In this document: positions 7,554 through 17,180 of the stretch, piece after piece | Layout of the letters: each line of letters starts with the position of its first letter | How positions within the stretch are numbered: the stretch's first letter is position 1 | Assembly (NCBI GenBank): GCA_009780185.1 | Contig: WRAN01000003.1 | Span: 1 to 64,000 of the forward strand | From: Defluviitaleaceae bacterium | GTDB lineage: Bacteria; Bacillota; Clostridia; Lachnospirales; WQUN01 | Direction: 5' to 3' | Length of the DNA stretch: 64,000 bases | Notes under the pieces: generated by a model | What the model was told of the DNA's origin: nothing | Database searches by the model: none | Seen by the model: the letters and a program-made list of their open reading frames with translations, nothing else | Position numbers and translations under genes: made by a program

Positions 7554-8894
7554 ATGAAGTATACTTTCCCGGAAGGGTTGTACACCGATGTTAGGATAGA
7601 GCATGTTTTCTCTACCGAAATCGCGTATACAATGGAAAATCTTCAGGACTGTAAGGAAAAGAAGTACAGCGCGGCTTTTATTAGGGTATACGATGGGGCT
7701 ATGTGGTACAACGCCTCGACATCGGATTTAAAGGGCATCCAGGATGAAATTAACGCCCTGGCAAAACTAGCAAAGCCTAACCCCAATATTGCTGATGCTC
7801 CTATCTACAAAAACCTAAGCGCACACAAGGATGTAGTAATGGCCTTTGTAGGACGCGAGGTTTCTGGAGTGCCACTTCAAGATAAAATCCAATTGCTACA
7901 CAAGACTATGCCATTTATCAAAGATAACAAATATGTGAAGATGTGGCGCCTGTGGTACACGGATAACTATACAGTGAAGGAGTTTTACAACTCTAAAGGG
8001 GCGGATATCATCTTTGACTGGCAGCAGTGCGGGTTTAACGCCAGCTTTACCATGATGGATGGGGACAGGAAAATGGACGAATCTTGTTCTGTCCCAGGTA
8101 TTTCCTTCAGTGATTTGAAGGGCTTTGAGGATGATCTTATAAAGGCACTGGCAGAATGTGAAGAGTTTATGCTTAACTCTGTGGCTGTGGAGCCGGGTAA
8201 ATATCCTGTTATATTTGCGCCTTTTGTAACTGGGGTTTTTGTACATGAGTGTTTTGGGCATAAGAGTGAGTCTGACTTTATGATTGGTGACGAAGCCACC
8301 AGGCAGGAGTGGAAACTAGGTAAAAAAGTGGGTGGTGATGATCTAACCATCGTCGAGACAGGCAATATCATAGGCAATGGATACACCCCTTATGATGACG
8401 AAGGCAACAAGGCGACGATGACCTATCTGATTAAAAACGGCGAGCTAACAGGCCGCCTGCACCATGCCGCAAGTGCTACAGACCTAGAGGAAGGTGTAAC
8501 CGGTAATGGACGTGCTATGTCATTTGAATATGAGCCTCTGGTGCGCATGACCACTTCCTATATTGATAAGGGTAGCAAAACCTTTGAAGAGCTTATTGCC
8601 GAAACCGAGAATGGTATATTGGTAAAAACTTTGGCTCATGGATCTGGGATGTCTACATTTACTATAGCACCACGGATTTCATATCTAGTGAAGAATGGGA
8701 AGATTGATAAGCCTGTTCGTGTCTCCGTTGTTACAGGCAATGTATTTGAGGCCCTTGGGGATATAGACGGAATATCTGACAAGGTAGAGATGTGGTCCTT
8801 TATAGGTGGTGGATGTGGAAAAATGGAGCAATATCCGCTACCTGTGGGCTTCGGCGGGCCGTATATTCGTGTTAAGAATATGACAGTGCAATAG
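7554..8894 (+). CDS. tldD: TldD/PmbA family metalloprotease, TldD-type subunit (first pair)
   Basis: A 446-residue protein of the TldD/PmbA family (PF01523). It carries HECFGH, the HExxxH zinc motif that marks the catalytic TldD-type subunit, and ends with the family glycine-rich segment (FIGGGCGKM). TldD and PmbA (TldE) form a heterodimer that degrades unfolded peptides; in several systems it trims leader peptides of ribosomally made peptides. The start is ATG 7554, 8 bases after GGAGG (7541-7545); the GTG at 7548 is less well placed. The partner follows after 11 bases. Confidence 0.88.
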   Translation: MKYTFPEGLYTDVRIEHVFSTEIAYTMENLQDCKEKKYSAAFIRVYDGAMWYNASTSDLKGIQDEINALAKLAKPNPNIADAPIYKNLSAHKDVVMAFVGREVSGVPLQDKIQLLHKTMPFIKDNKYVKMWRLWYTDNYTVKEFYNSKGADIIFDWQQCGFNASFTMMDGDRKMDESCSVPGISFSDLKGFEDDLIKALAECEEFMLNSVAVEPGKYPVIFAPFVTGVFVHECFGHKSESDFMIGDEATRQEWKLGKKVGGDDLTIVETGNIIGNGYTPYDDEGNKATMTYLIKNGELTGRLHHAASATDLEEGVTGNGRAMSFEYEPLVRMTTSYIDKGSKTFEELIAETENGILVKTLAHGSGMSTFTIAPRISYLVKNGKIDKPVRVSVVTGNVFEALGDIDGISDKVEMWSFIGGGCGKMEQYPLPVGFGGPYIRVKNMTVQ

Positions 8895-8905
8895 GAGGAA
8901 AGAGC

Positions 8906-10156
8906 GTGATTAAAGAGACTATATGTATAAACCATAAGAAGACCAGCCTTACCGTTACCAGTGGTGAGATTAGCGCGGTACTTCGTTCTAATATCAAGAA
9001 AACCGGGATACGCCTTTATGATAACAATTGCCTTGGGATAGCCGGCGCAATTGGAGATTATAACGATGCAGAGCTGACAAATAGAGCTAAAAGCATGTTG
9101 AGCTTCAAGCTACCATATGATGCTACACCTACAGAAAATATCAAGCGAGAAGAAGACTTTTCTAAGGAGCTGGGGATAAGCGACGAGGAGTTTGTTGAGG
9201 TATCTCGGAAGCTTTTAAGGGAAATGGGGCAGAGGTATCCACAGTTTTTGTTTAGCAACAAAATCAACCTAGTAGAGACTCAGGAGTCTCTGGTTAATGA
9301 TGTTGGCACCTCCCTAATACAAAAAGACAGATATGTAGAGTACGGCCTGGTAATGAAGCATAGAGAGTCGAAAAACCTAATGGATGGCTTTGGCTCATAC
9401 GATGCTAGGGTACTAAACTATGACGATCTGCTAAAGGCAGTATCCATTAACTGCGAAGCCTACGAAAAAAAGGCCGACTTTAGCGAAGCTGGGGAAACCA
9501 TCCCCGTTGTATTTTTGGGCAGTATGTTCCAGATTTTGATGAAGTTTTACATGGATTTAAACGGAGATGCATTTGCAAATGGGGCATCACTTTTCTCTGG
9601 AAAAACGGGTGAGAAGCTATTTAGCGATGATTTTTCTTTAGTGGTTAATCGCAACCCTAAAGACGGCTTTAATCGTTTCTTTGATGGAGAGGGGATTGTA
9701 CTACCCGATGACCGTTTTGCTTTAATTAAAAACGGTGAGATTAAGGCTCCTTACACTACTAAGCGTACCGCTAAAATGTACGGCCTGCCTATAAGCGGTA
9801 GTGCATCTATGGATTATGACTCTGCACCAAGCGCGACTCCTTATGGGTTGGCTGTTGCAAAAAGCTCTAAAACCTTAAAAGAGCTCCTGGGTGGACGCAA
9901 AGCGATATATGTAGCAAGCGCAAGCGGCGGCGATTTTACCCCTCAAGGTGAGTATGCCTCGCCAATCCAGATTGCTTATATGTTTGATGGGGAGAACTTC
10001 CTCGGCAGGCTGCCTCAGCTTTCCATGTCTTCTCATATCAATGATCTGTTTGGCAAGGGTTTTATCGGGCTTTCTGCTGATAATGATTATCTTGGGTCAC
10101 CTAACAATTATTTGGTTATGAATATGAATGTGAAGAAGATTGATGGGTGGATGTAG
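8906..10156 (+). CDS. pmbA: TldD/PmbA family protein, PmbA/TldE-type subunit (first pair)
   Basis: A 416-residue member of PF01523 without an HExxxH motif, as expected for the non-catalytic PmbA/TldE partner. C-terminal features of the family are present (GLPISGSASMDYDSAPSAT, YVASASGGDF). It starts at GTG 8906 preceded by AGGAGGAAAG that begins at the tldD stop, so translation is probably coupled. A second TldD/PmbA pair lies at 61.8-64 kb. No obvious RiPP precursor is adjacent; the nearest small secreted peptide is at 2459-2650. Confidence 0.85.
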   Translation: MIKETICINHKKTSLTVTSGEISAVLRSNIKKTGIRLYDNNCLGIAGAIGDYNDAELTNRAKSMLSFKLPYDATPTENIKREEDFSKELGISDEEFVEVSRKLLREMGQRYPQFLFSNKINLVETQESLVNDVGTSLIQKDRYVEYGLVMKHRESKNLMDGFGSYDARVLNYDDLLKAVSINCEAYEKKADFSEAGETIPVVFLGSMFQILMKFYMDLNGDAFANGASLFSGKTGEKLFSDDFSLVVNRNPKDGFNRFFDGEGIVLPDDRFALIKNGEIKAPYTTKRTAKMYGLPISGSASMDYDSAPSATPYGLAVAKSSKTLKELLGGRKAIYVASASGGDFTPQGEYASPIQIAYMFDGENFLGRLPQLSMSSHINDLFGKGFIGLSADNDYLGSPNNYLVMNMNVKKIDGWM

Positions 10157-10187
10157 TTCCATATGACATAGCCTAAGAAAGAGCATG

Positions 10188-10220
10188 AAAAAGGAGCTTG
10201 CTATATGGCAGCTCCTTTTT
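10188..10220 (+). terminator. terminator after pmbA
   Basis: Stem AAAAAGGAGCT (10188-10198) with AGCTCCTTTTT (10210-10220) and an 11-base loop. It could work on both strands. Confidence 0.8.
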
Positions 10221-10238
10221 CTAAATAAAGAATTGTAC

Positions 10239-10346
10239 TTATTTAACATTTAGTGCGCGCACATCACCGATATACCACTTCCAGTCATAATGATCATCCT
10301 CCTTCTTCTGTATAGTATGGACATGGCTACCATATAGTGATTATAT
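10239..10346 (-). pseudogene. orphan C-terminal coding fragment
   Basis: On the minus strand about 33 codons read like real protein (HYDWKWYIGDVRALNVK, then TAA) but there is no start codon, and a stop lies just upstream. I do not recognise the family. It lies downstream of the two-TM protein and may be the remnant of a gene removed by rearrangement. Confidence 0.25.
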
Positions 10347-10389
10347 GCTACTTGTCCAGCTTCTCTATTATTTCCAAGCAGCGCTATTA

Positions 10390-11322
10390 TTACTCATCCC
10401 ACTCCCACTTTATCCCATACTCGCAAATGAGTCTAGGATTCTGGAATGTATAGGAATAAACATCATAGTCACCCTCACGTTCACTAATCAATCTGTCATT
10501 CCCTGATTCATCCCAAAATGTGTCATTTTCACCGTATTCTTCACGAGATACAGCAAAAAAATTATTTTTTGTAGGTATTTCTTTATGTATTTTCACAACA
10601 AAGGTGACACTTTTTGCTGGACGCCAAATTATAAAAGTATTTAGTGGCTTAGCCTTGTGTCCGTAATCTTCAAGATCAACACGTATAGTATATGGAATTG
10701 GCTTGTTTTTCTCAATCTTGGTATAACTGTCAAAACGAAGGTAGTAGGCCGTGCGCAATAAATCTTCGCGAGGCTCTAAATGACAATTAGTATTTAATAA
10801 ACAAGGAGAGATTTTTTTGTCTCCTGTCCATGAATACGTACCATCCATGAACTCTCTTATGCTATCTTTTATGGGGATAATATTTACTTTTTTTTCATAT
10901 ATAGCTTTTTCTCGTGTTTCGTATGTAAGTGTATATATATTATCCCCATGACACATATTCCACTTGTCTTGCGGATAGTTTTTACATATTAAAGAATCAT
11001 TATTGCATGGCGATTCCGACCCTTGGGGTTGAGTAGTTTGTGATGATTTTTTACATGAACACCACACCATAAACACAAATAGTAAGAGATCAATTAACAT
11101 GAGTGGATAGAAAAACACAGCATGTGTGACTGAGCCCAGGATTATGGAATTAAGAAATCCGCGAGTTCCTTCGCCTGTTCCTATTGTATAAAAGGCCAAG
11201 CTGAACCATAAGCCTTGGAGTGCAAAAAAAGCTCCAAGCACAATCCACATACACTTGTGTTTTGGTGATAGGCTGTTAAATATTGATAGCATATTCTTTG
11301 CTTTATCTAATTTTTCTATCAT
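10390..11322 (-). CDS. two-TM membrane protein with soluble C-terminal domain, unknown function
   Basis: A 310-residue protein I do not recognise. Two transmembrane segments lie near residues 24-48 and 67-90, followed by a short Cys/Ser-rich linker and a ~210-residue soluble domain that looks beta-rich (PIPYTIRVDLEDYG, KPLNTFIIWRPAKSVTFVVK), ending in YGIKWEWDE. The layout of two helices plus a beta-rich domain ending in a W-rich strand recalls sensor/effector membrane proteins of defence loci, but no nucleotide cyclase or other defence gene is adjacent, so this is only a resemblance. It is a monocistronic gene on the minus strand, upstream (in its own direction) of a coding fragment. Confidence 0.6.
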   Translation of the reverse strand: MIEKLDKAKNMLSIFNSLSPKHKCMWIVLGAFFALQGLWFSLAFYTIGTGEGTRGFLNSIILGSVTHAVFFYPLMLIDLLLFVFMVWCSCKKSSQTTQPQGSESPCNNDSLICKNYPQDKWNMCHGDNIYTLTYETREKAIYEKKVNIIPIKDSIREFMDGTYSWTGDKKISPCLLNTNCHLEPREDLLRTAYYLRFDSYTKIEKNKPIPYTIRVDLEDYGHKAKPLNTFIIWRPAKSVTFVVKIHKEIPTKNNFFAVSREEYGENDTFWDESGNDRLISEREGDYDVYSYTFQNPRLICEYGIKWEWDE

Positions 11323-11409
11323 TAAAACCCCCTAATCCATATATTTACTGTATCATTAATTACAGTGCATTATATGCATTGCGATGAGTCATTATGTCCT
11401 AGGTTATGC

Positions 11410-12309
11410 TTAATATTTATCCATTATCTTTTGGGCTTTGCTTTTGATGATTTCTTTTATATGTGGCGGGCTTAGCACTTGAATGTATTCCCCAAATGAT
11501 AGAATAAATCCATATACCCAATTGTCTTCCGGCCAGGTAACTGTAGCGATATAGCTGCCGTCTGGCTGTTTTTCTACCATGCTAGTATCAAATTCATCAT
11601 GGACGCGGAACGTCATTTCCGGTGCGATATGAAGGCACAATGTTACATCCGGTCTGTGATTGACTGCGCGGCCTGGATTGGGTGGGGTGGCTAGTAGGTC
11701 GCGCTCTGTGAATGTTTCACTGGTTATTATTAAATTACTAACTCGCACCAGCTTAAAAAGCCGGACATCCTGCTTTTCTAGGCAGAAGCCTTTTATATAC
11801 CAGGCTTTGGATTTAAACCATAACTGGATTGGCTCTATCCGGCGGTGCGTTAGTTCGCCGAAGCTTGAGTAATAATCGAACTCAGCTATACGGCGCTCCA
11901 GTATTGCAGTTTTGAAGCCGCCAAAGATATCTTCCTTGTTATAGTCCCAGCCTGAGAAATCTACCTCCAGCCAGTCGGCGGCTGTATTATTAAAAATTGC
12001 AGACAGGCGCTTTAAGACCTGCCCCGCTTCGCCGTCGCCTATTAAGGATAGGCCCTGTAATGCGGAAAGGATTTCTTTTTGTTCTCCTTCGCTTAGGATG
12101 GATTTATTGAGCACATAGTCCGGAAGAAGGCTTATGCCGCCATTTTTACCTTTTTCTGTGTAGACAGGGATTCCGGCTAGGCTAAGGACATCTACATCCC
12201 GGTAAATTGTGCGCGTTGATACACCAAATCGCTCCGCAAGCTCTTTAGCTGTTGTGGATTTTTTGTTTAACAGAAGATAAATAATTTCGAATAATCTAGT
12301 TGACTGCAT
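11410..12309 (-). CDS. HTH-WYL transcriptional regulator (YafY family)
   Basis: A 299-residue protein with an N-terminal DeoR-like winged helix (residues 3-55, TAKELAERFGVSTRTIYRDV) and a WYL domain in the middle (WFKSKAWYIKGFCLEKQDVR), then the WCX extension. WYL regulators sense small ligands or nucleic acids and often control stress or defence genes. It lies 12 bases downstream of the toxin gene on the same strand, so it may be read from the toxin-antitoxin promoter as well as its own. Confidence 0.88.
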   Translation of the reverse strand: MQSTRLFEIIYLLLNKKSTTAKELAERFGVSTRTIYRDVDVLSLAGIPVYTEKGKNGGISLLPDYVLNKSILSEGEQKEILSALQGLSLIGDGEAGQVLKRLSAIFNNTAADWLEVDFSGWDYNKEDIFGGFKTAILERRIAEFDYYSSFGELTHRRIEPIQLWFKSKAWYIKGFCLEKQDVRLFKLVRVSNLIITSETFTERDLLATPPNPGRAVNHRPDVTLCLHIAPEMTFRVHDEFDTSMVEKQPDGSYIATVTWPEDNWVYGFILSFGEYIQVLSPPHIKEIIKSKAQKIMDKY

Positions 12310-12321
12310 ATCTTCACCGCC

Positions 12322-12585
12322 CTACTTATCCCCATGATGCCCTTTGCAGGATATTATTTCTAAATTCTTGTGCTCGTCCATTCTATAAACTAATCTATTG
12401 AATTTATCAATTTCTCTAGTATAACCCTCAATCCATTTTAGTTTTTCTCGTTTTCCTATGCCGTCCAATAACCCATCCTTTAGGATACTCTTGATAAGTT
12501 CATTTATTTTTTTCAGCTTCTTTTTATCGATTTCTAGCCACTCCATGTATTCGGCTAAGCCTTTGTCTGTGAAGGAAATTTTCAT
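12322..12585 (-). CDS. yoeB: YoeB/Txe-family mRNA interferase toxin
   Basis: An 87-residue RelE-superfamily toxin matching YoeB across its length: N-terminal MKISFTDKGLAEYMEW, a basic KKLKKINELIKSI helix, GIGKREKL, FNRLVYRM and a C-terminal ISCKGHHGDK, where YoeB has its catalytic His-Tyr end. YoeB cleaves mRNA in the ribosomal A site. Its start codon overlaps the antitoxin stop (ATGA, 12582-12585). The final Tyr of classic YoeB (CRYHY) is absent here, so activity should not be assumed. Confidence 0.8.
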   Translation of the reverse strand: MKISFTDKGLAEYMEWLEIDKKKLKKINELIKSILKDGLLDGIGKREKLKWIEGYTREIDKFNRLVYRMDEHKNLEIISCKGHHGDK

Positions 12586-12899
12586 TGACTTGCTTCCTTC
12601 CGGCGTATGTTGATAAACTCACGGGCTTTATCTGTTTCCATATCTTCCAAAGCTTCTAGCTCATCAATTGTGAATGATGTTAATCTGCCCTCATCGGCTT
12701 GACGTATAGAGAGCCTGATTTTTGCTTGATAGTCATTGTAAGGTTTAATTTGAAAGGGTATGCTCTCTTCTCTTAGGCATTGCCGGACAAATGTATTAAT
12801 TGCAGTGGTCATATTAAGTCCCATCCTGTGGAATAGGTCATCCGCACCCTCTTTTAAATCCTTATCCATACGAATATTAACGTTTATTTGTTGTCCCAT
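12582..12899 (-). CDS. RelB/DinJ-family antitoxin
   Basis: A 105-residue protein with the RelB/DinJ ribbon-helix-helix N-terminus (INVNIRMDKDLKEGADDLF, then MGLNMTTAINTFVRQ) and an acidic toxin-binding C-terminus. The start is taken at minus-strand ATG 12899, preceded by AAAGGAG; an open frame runs further upstream but crosses the promoter. YoeB toxins are usually paired with YefM (Phd fold), so a DinJ-type partner is a mixed pair. Expression is probably autorepressed through the palindrome at 12931-12950. Confidence 0.82.
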   Translation of the reverse strand: MGQQINVNIRMDKDLKEGADDLFHRMGLNMTTAINTFVRQCLREESIPFQIKPYNDYQAKIRLSIRQADEGRLTSFTIDELEALEDMETDKAREFINIRRKEASQ

Positions 12900-12918
12900 G
12901 ATATCACTCCTTTTTGCC

Positions 12919-12950
12919 ACTATACTTTTATTATCGGCAATTGCCAATAA
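12919..12950 (-). promoter_or_regulatory. toxin-antitoxin promoter with overlapping palindromic operator
   Basis: Read on the minus strand: TTGGCA (12947-12942), a 17-base spacer and TATAGT (12924-12919). A 20-bp palindrome with one mismatched pair (12931-12950, core GGCAATTGCC) covers the -35 box, as expected for an antitoxin operator. Confidence 0.65.
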
Positions 12951-12974
12951 AATTATATACTAATAAAGGCAATG

Positions 12975-13078
12975 TATAGCAATTCACCTTTAAATCGGCC
13001 CCGCCTGTCGCCGAAAAAGCACTGAAGCGTCCGCTATTTTAGGCTCGGGCGGAACCGTTTAAAGGGGGAATTGCTATA
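12975..13078. repeat. 104-bp palindromic intergenic element, copy 1
   Basis: It starts with TATAGCAATTC and ends with GAATTGCTATA. The arms (12975-12998 and 13055-13078) are inverted repeats with few mismatches, and TA flanks both ends. The core shares CCCCGCCTGTCG (12999-13010) with the element at 42680-42781, which is there in the opposite orientation. No coding capacity is seen. Confidence 0.6.
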
Positions 13079-13099
13079 ATTAATGCGTAAACATATAAA

Positions 13100-13134
13100 A
13101 AAACCTCAATGATATTGTATATCATTGAGGTTTT
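13100..13134 (-). terminator. terminator of the str operon (after tuf)
   Basis: A 16-bp perfect stem, 13100-13115 with 13119-13134, and a 3-base loop. On the minus strand it is followed by a long T run. It can act on both strands. Confidence 0.85.
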
Positions 13135-13158
13135 AATTCAAAGCTTAAATTTTAATGA

Positions 13159-14352
13159 TTAGTTGGTGATAGATACAACCACACCAGCTCCTACTGTTCT
13201 GCCGCCTTCGCGGATAGCGAAGGTTGAACCGGTTTCCATAGCGATTGGAGCAATAAGTTCTACTGTCATCTCGATATGGTCGCCGGGCATACACATTTCT
13301 ACGCCGTCTGGAAGGGTGATAACACCAGTTACGTCAGTTGTACGGAAGTAGAACTGTGGACGGTAGTTGGTGAAGAATGCTTTGTGACGTCCGCCTTCAT
13401 CTTTAGATAGTACGTATACTTGAGCTTGGAATTTGGTGTGAGAGGTGATGGTACCGGGCTTTGCCAGTACTTGTCCGCGCTCGATATCTGTACGTTGTAC
13501 GCCTCTAAGAAGGATACCGGCGTTGTCGCCAGCAAGGGCGGTGCCTAGGTCTTTTTTGAACATCTCGATACCGGTAACAACAACTTCGCGCTTTTCATCT
13601 GTGAAGCCGATGATTTCCACTTTGTCGTTGAGGTTAAGAGTACCGCGCTCTACGCGACCTGTTACTACTGTGCCACGGCCTGTGATTGTGAATACGTCTT
13701 CAACAGGCATAAGGAATGGCTGGTCTACGTCACGTTCTGGGGTGGTGATGAAAGTATCTACGGCTTCGAACAGCTCAAGAATTTTATCGCCCCATTGGCC
13801 TTGTGGGTCATTTAGAGCTTGAAGAGCTGAACCGCGGATGATTGGGGTGTCGTCGCCTGGGAACTCATATTTATCTAGAAGCTCACGGATTTCCATGTCT
13901 ACTAGGTCTAAGAGTTCTTCGTCTTCAACCATGTCGCATTTGTTCATGAATACCACGATTTTTGGTACGTTTACCTGGCGAGCAAGTAGGATATGCTCTC
14001 TTGTTTGGCTCATTACACCGTCGGTAGCGGCTACTACTAGAATAGCGCCGTCCATCTGGGCTGCACCGGTGATCATGTTCTTTACATAGTCAGCATGGCC
14101 TGGGCAGTCTACGTGGGCGTAGTGGCGGTTAGGGGTTTCGTACTCTACGTGAGTGGTAGAGATGGTGATACCTCTTGCCTTTTCTTCTGGGGCTTTGTCA
14201 ATCTTATCGAAAGCAACGGCCTCGCCAAGTTGATACCGCTCATGCAATGTCTTGGTGATGGCGGCTGTCAAAGTGGTTTTACCATGGTCGATATGACCGA
14301 TGGTACCAATGTTTACATGAGGCTTTGTTCTTTCAAACTTTGCTTTTCCCAT
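13159..14352 (-). CDS. tuf: translation elongation factor Tu
   Basis: A 397-residue product, full length for EF-Tu. The GTPase motifs are intact: [14 protein letters not shown] (G1), RGITI (G2), DCPGHADY (G3), NKCDM (G4) and GSAL (G5), followed by the two beta-barrel domains. It delivers aminoacyl-tRNA to the ribosome. It lies downstream of fusA in the str operon but is separated by 166 bases that contain hairpins and a separate promoter, allowing independent expression. RBS AGGAGG precedes the ATG. Confidence 0.98.
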   Translation of the reverse strand: MGKAKFERTKPHVNIGTIGHIDHGKTTLTAAITKTLHERYQLGEAVAFDKIDKAPEEKARGITISTTHVEYETPNRHYAHVDCPGHADYVKNMITGAAQMDGAILVVAATDGVMSQTREHILLARQVNVPKIVVFMNKCDMVEDEELLDLVDMEIRELLDKYEFPGDDTPIIRGSALQALNDPQGQWGDKILELFEAVDTFITTPERDVDQPFLMPVEDVFTITGRGTVVTGRVERGTLNLNDKVEIIGFTDEKREVVVTGIEMFKKDLGTALAGDNAGILLRGVQRTDIERGQVLAKPGTITSHTKFQAQVYVLSKDEGGRHKAFFTNYRPQFYFRTTDVTGVITLPDGVEMCMPGDHIEMTVELIAPIAMETGSTFAIREGGRTVGAGVVVSITN

Positions 14353-14385
14353 TGGTCTGTTCCTCCTAAATTTATGATTTTACAC

Positions 14386-14413
14386 AGTATAACAATATTG
14401 GCTGGTTTGTCCA
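14386..14413 (-). promoter_or_regulatory. promoter of tuf
   Basis: On the minus strand TGGACA (14413-14408), a 16-base spacer and TATACT (14391-14386), 34 bases upstream of the tuf start. Confidence 0.65.
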
Positions 14414-14430
14414 GTGTTTGGGTATAAAAC

Positions 14431-14512
14431 CTTGGGGCGCTGCCCCAAGCCCCGCAAGCTTTTGAAAAAGCTTGACCAAAACTTTGATATAAACCGCGCT
14501 TTGCGCGGTTTA
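14431..14512 (-). repeat. three consecutive hairpins in the fusA-tuf spacer
   Basis: CTTGGGGC-GCT-GCCCCAAG (14431-14449), CAAGCTTTT-GA-AAAAGCTTG (14455-14474) and a 10-bp stem TAAACCGCGC / GCGCGGTTTA (14490-14512). On the minus strand the first is followed by TTTTAT and could terminate or attenuate fusA transcription before the tuf promoter. Confidence 0.6.
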
Positions 14513-14518
14513 GGGGGG

Positions 14519-16594
14519 TTATTTCTGTGCGGTTGCCTTTTCTTGTACACTCTTTGGTACCGGCTCATAGTGGTGCATTTCCATTGCGTAGATGCCTCGG
14601 CCTTGGGTTTTGGAGCGTAAGTCTGTTGCGTAGCCAAACATCTCTGCCAGAGGTACATAAGAGTGGATTAGCTGGGCATTGTTTCTTGCTTCCATGCCTT
14701 CTATTCTGCCTCGGCGGCTGTTTATATCGCCTATTACATCGCCCATATATTCTTCTGGGACGGTTACGTCTACTTTCATTATCGGTTCCAGTAGTACGGG
14801 GTCGCCTTTTCTCATAGCATCTTTGAAGGCCATTGAACCGGCGATTTTGAAGGCCATCTCGGATGAGTCTACATCATGGTAGCTACCGTCGTATAAGGTT
14901 GCGCGAACACCTAGTACTGGGTATCCACCCAGAATACCGGATTGCATGGCTTCCTGGATACCGTTATTGATGGCTGGGATATACTCCTTGGGCACTACGC
15001 CGCCCACGATCTTGTCTACGAATTCGTAAGTGTTTTCTTTGTCGTTGGCGTCTAGTGGTTCGAAGAGTATCTTACAATGACCATATTGGCCGCGGCCGCC
15101 GGATTGGCGTACATATTTGCCTTCAACGTCGGCGGATTTCTTGAAGCTTTCGCGATAGGCTACTTGTGGTTTACCTACGTTGGCTTCCACGCGGAACTCT
15201 CTAAGCAGGCGGTCTACTATGATTTCTAAGTGAAGTTCGCCCATGCCGGAGATTATTGTTTGACCTGTTTCTTGGTCGGTGTGTGTTTTGAAGGTTGGGT
15301 CTTCTTCGGCAAGTTTTGCTAAGGCGATGCCCATTTTGTCACGGCCGGCTTTGGTTTTTGGCTCGATTGCTACTGAGATTACCGGCTCTGGGAAGTTCAT
15401 GGATTCTAGTATTACTTCTTTGCTTTCGTCACAAAGAGTATCGCCTGTTGTGGTGAATTTTAATCCTACCACGGCGGCTATATCCCCTGCGTATACTTTG
15501 TCCACGTCTTCTCTATGGTTGGCATGCATTTGTAGGATGCGACCCATACGTTCTTTCTTTCCTTTTACGGAGTTGTAGACGTATGATCCGGCAGCCAGTA
15601 CGCCAGAGTACACCCTAAAGAAGGCAAGTTTGCCTACAAAGGGGTCATTCATGATTTTGAAGGCCAGAGCTGAAAATGGCTCGCTGTCTGAGGATTGACG
15701 CTCTGTTGGCTCGTCGGTGTCGGGTATGGTACCTTTGATTGCTGGGATGTCTGTTGGAGCCGGGAGGTATTCTACGACACCGTCTAGGAGTTTTTGTACT
15801 CCTTTGAATTTATAGGCAGAGCCGCAGAAAACTGGGATTATAGTTGTGGCAATACAAGCGGCTCTTAGGCCTTTTTTCATTGCCTCTACAGATAGTTCTC
15901 CTTCTGCGAAGAAGACTTCCATCAGTTCTTCATTGGTTTCCGCTATGGCTTCCATAAGGGCTTGCCTGTGTTCCTCTGCCTTGGCTTGCATATCGTCTGG
16001 GATTGGGCTAGTTTCGATTTCTGTGCCATGATCTCCGCCGAATTGGTAGAATTGCATGTCCATTAGGTCGATTATGCCTTTAAACTGGCTTTCGGCGCCT
16101 ACCGGTAATTGTACCGGTATCGCGTTATGGCCCAATCTTTCCCTTATCATACCTACTACATTGTAAAAATCGGCACCCATGATATCCATTTTGTTAACAT
16201 AGGCTAATCTGGGTACGCCATATTTGTCGCCTTGGCGCCATACGGTTTCTGATTGGGGCTCTACGCCGCCTTTGGCGCAGAATACACCTACCGCACCGTC
16301 TAGTACGCGCAGTGATCGTTCCACTTCTACGGTAAAGTCCACATGACCTGGGGTATCGATAATATTAATACGATGGTTTTCCCACTGTGTGGTCGTCGCC
16401 GCGGAAGTGATGGTTATGCCCCTCTCTTGCTCCTGCTCCATCCAGTCCATGGTGGCTGTGCCTTCATGGGTTTCGCCGATTTTGTAGTTTCGGCCTGTAT
16501 AGAAAAGGATACGCTCGGTTAGGGTTGTTTTACCCGCGTCGATATGCGCCATTATTCCTATATTTCTTGTTTTATCTAGTGGGAAAGCTCTCAT
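14519..16594 (-). CDS. fusA: translation elongation factor G
   Basis: A 691-residue product of full EF-G length. GTPase motifs: [15 protein letters not shown] (G1), RGITITSA (G2), DTPGHVDF (G3), NKMD (G4). Domains II-V follow, including the domain IV loop region near [10 protein letters not shown]. It drives ribosomal translocation and, with RRF, recycling. It is third in the str operon, 49 bases after rpsG. Confidence 0.98.
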   Translation of the reverse strand: MRAFPLDKTRNIGIMAHIDAGKTTLTERILFYTGRNYKIGETHEGTATMDWMEQEQERGITITSAATTTQWENHRINIIDTPGHVDFTVEVERSLRVLDGAVGVFCAKGGVEPQSETVWRQGDKYGVPRLAYVNKMDIMGADFYNVVGMIRERLGHNAIPVQLPVGAESQFKGIIDLMDMQFYQFGGDHGTEIETSPIPDDMQAKAEEHRQALMEAIAETNEELMEVFFAEGELSVEAMKKGLRAACIATTIIPVFCGSAYKFKGVQKLLDGVVEYLPAPTDIPAIKGTIPDTDEPTERQSSDSEPFSALAFKIMNDPFVGKLAFFRVYSGVLAAGSYVYNSVKGKKERMGRILQMHANHREDVDKVYAGDIAAVVGLKFTTTGDTLCDESKEVILESMNFPEPVISVAIEPKTKAGRDKMGIALAKLAEEDPTFKTHTDQETGQTIISGMGELHLEIIVDRLLREFRVEANVGKPQVAYRESFKKSADVEGKYVRQSGGRGQYGHCKILFEPLDANDKENTYEFVDKIVGGVVPKEYIPAINNGIQEAMQSGILGGYPVLGVRATLYDGSYHDVDSSEMAFKIAGSMAFKDAMRKGDPVLLEPIMKVDVTVPEEYMGDVIGDINSRRGRIEGMEARNNAQLIHSYVPLAEMFGYATDLRSKTQGRGIYAMEMHHYEPVPKSVQEKATAQK

Positions 16595-16643
16595 TTATCG
16601 ATTTCCCTTTCTCATTAATATTGTTGGCTTTCAGCACGAAGCT

Positions 16644-17114
16644 CTACCACTTATAGTGGGCGAAGGCTTTGTTGGCGTCGGCCATTCTGTGCATTTCTTC
16701 TTTTCTTCTTACTGCGCCGCCGGTATTATTGGATGCATCTATTAGCTCATTAGCTAGGCGGTCAATCATGCGTTTTTCGTTCCTTGTGCGAGAAAACATT
16801 ACCATCCAGCGAAGAGCCAAAGTTTGGCGACGCTCAGGGCGGATTTCCATAGGAACTTGGTAGGTTGCGCCACCAACGCGGCGGGCTTTTACTTCCAAGG
16901 TTGGCATGATATTGTTAAGGGCTTCTTCGAAAACATCCATGGCTGGAGCGCCTTTTTTGGCCGCTGCCTGCTCGAAAGCGCCATATACGATTTTTTGGGC
17001 TACGCCCTTCCTGCCGTCTAACATGATACCGTTTATCAGCTTTGTTACTACTTTGCTGTTGTACAGCGGATCCGGCAAGACTGTGCGCTTGCCTACATGT
17101 CCTTTTCTTGGCAC
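16644..17114 (-). CDS. rpsG: 30S ribosomal protein S7
   Basis: A 156-residue S7 ([20 protein letters not shown] start, [19 protein letters not shown] rRNA-binding segment, C-terminal [15 protein letters not shown] end). S7 nucleates the 30S head and is the usual translational repressor of the str operon. It starts 128 bases after rpsL; a hairpin in that spacer (17181-17232) could be the regulatory site, by analogy with E. coli. Confidence 0.97.
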   Translation of the reverse strand: MPRKGHVGKRTVLPDPLYNSKVVTKLINGIMLDGRKGVAQKIVYGAFEQAAAKKGAPAMDVFEEALNNIMPTLEVKARRVGGATYQVPMEIRPERRQTLALRWMVMFSRTRNEKRMIDRLANELIDASNNTGGAVRRKEEMHRMADANKAFAHYKW

Positions 17115-17180
17115 GAGGCTTCCCTCCTTAATAGAGATTAATTCATCGGTACTCGTGTTTTGTTGGATAAATACACGGTC

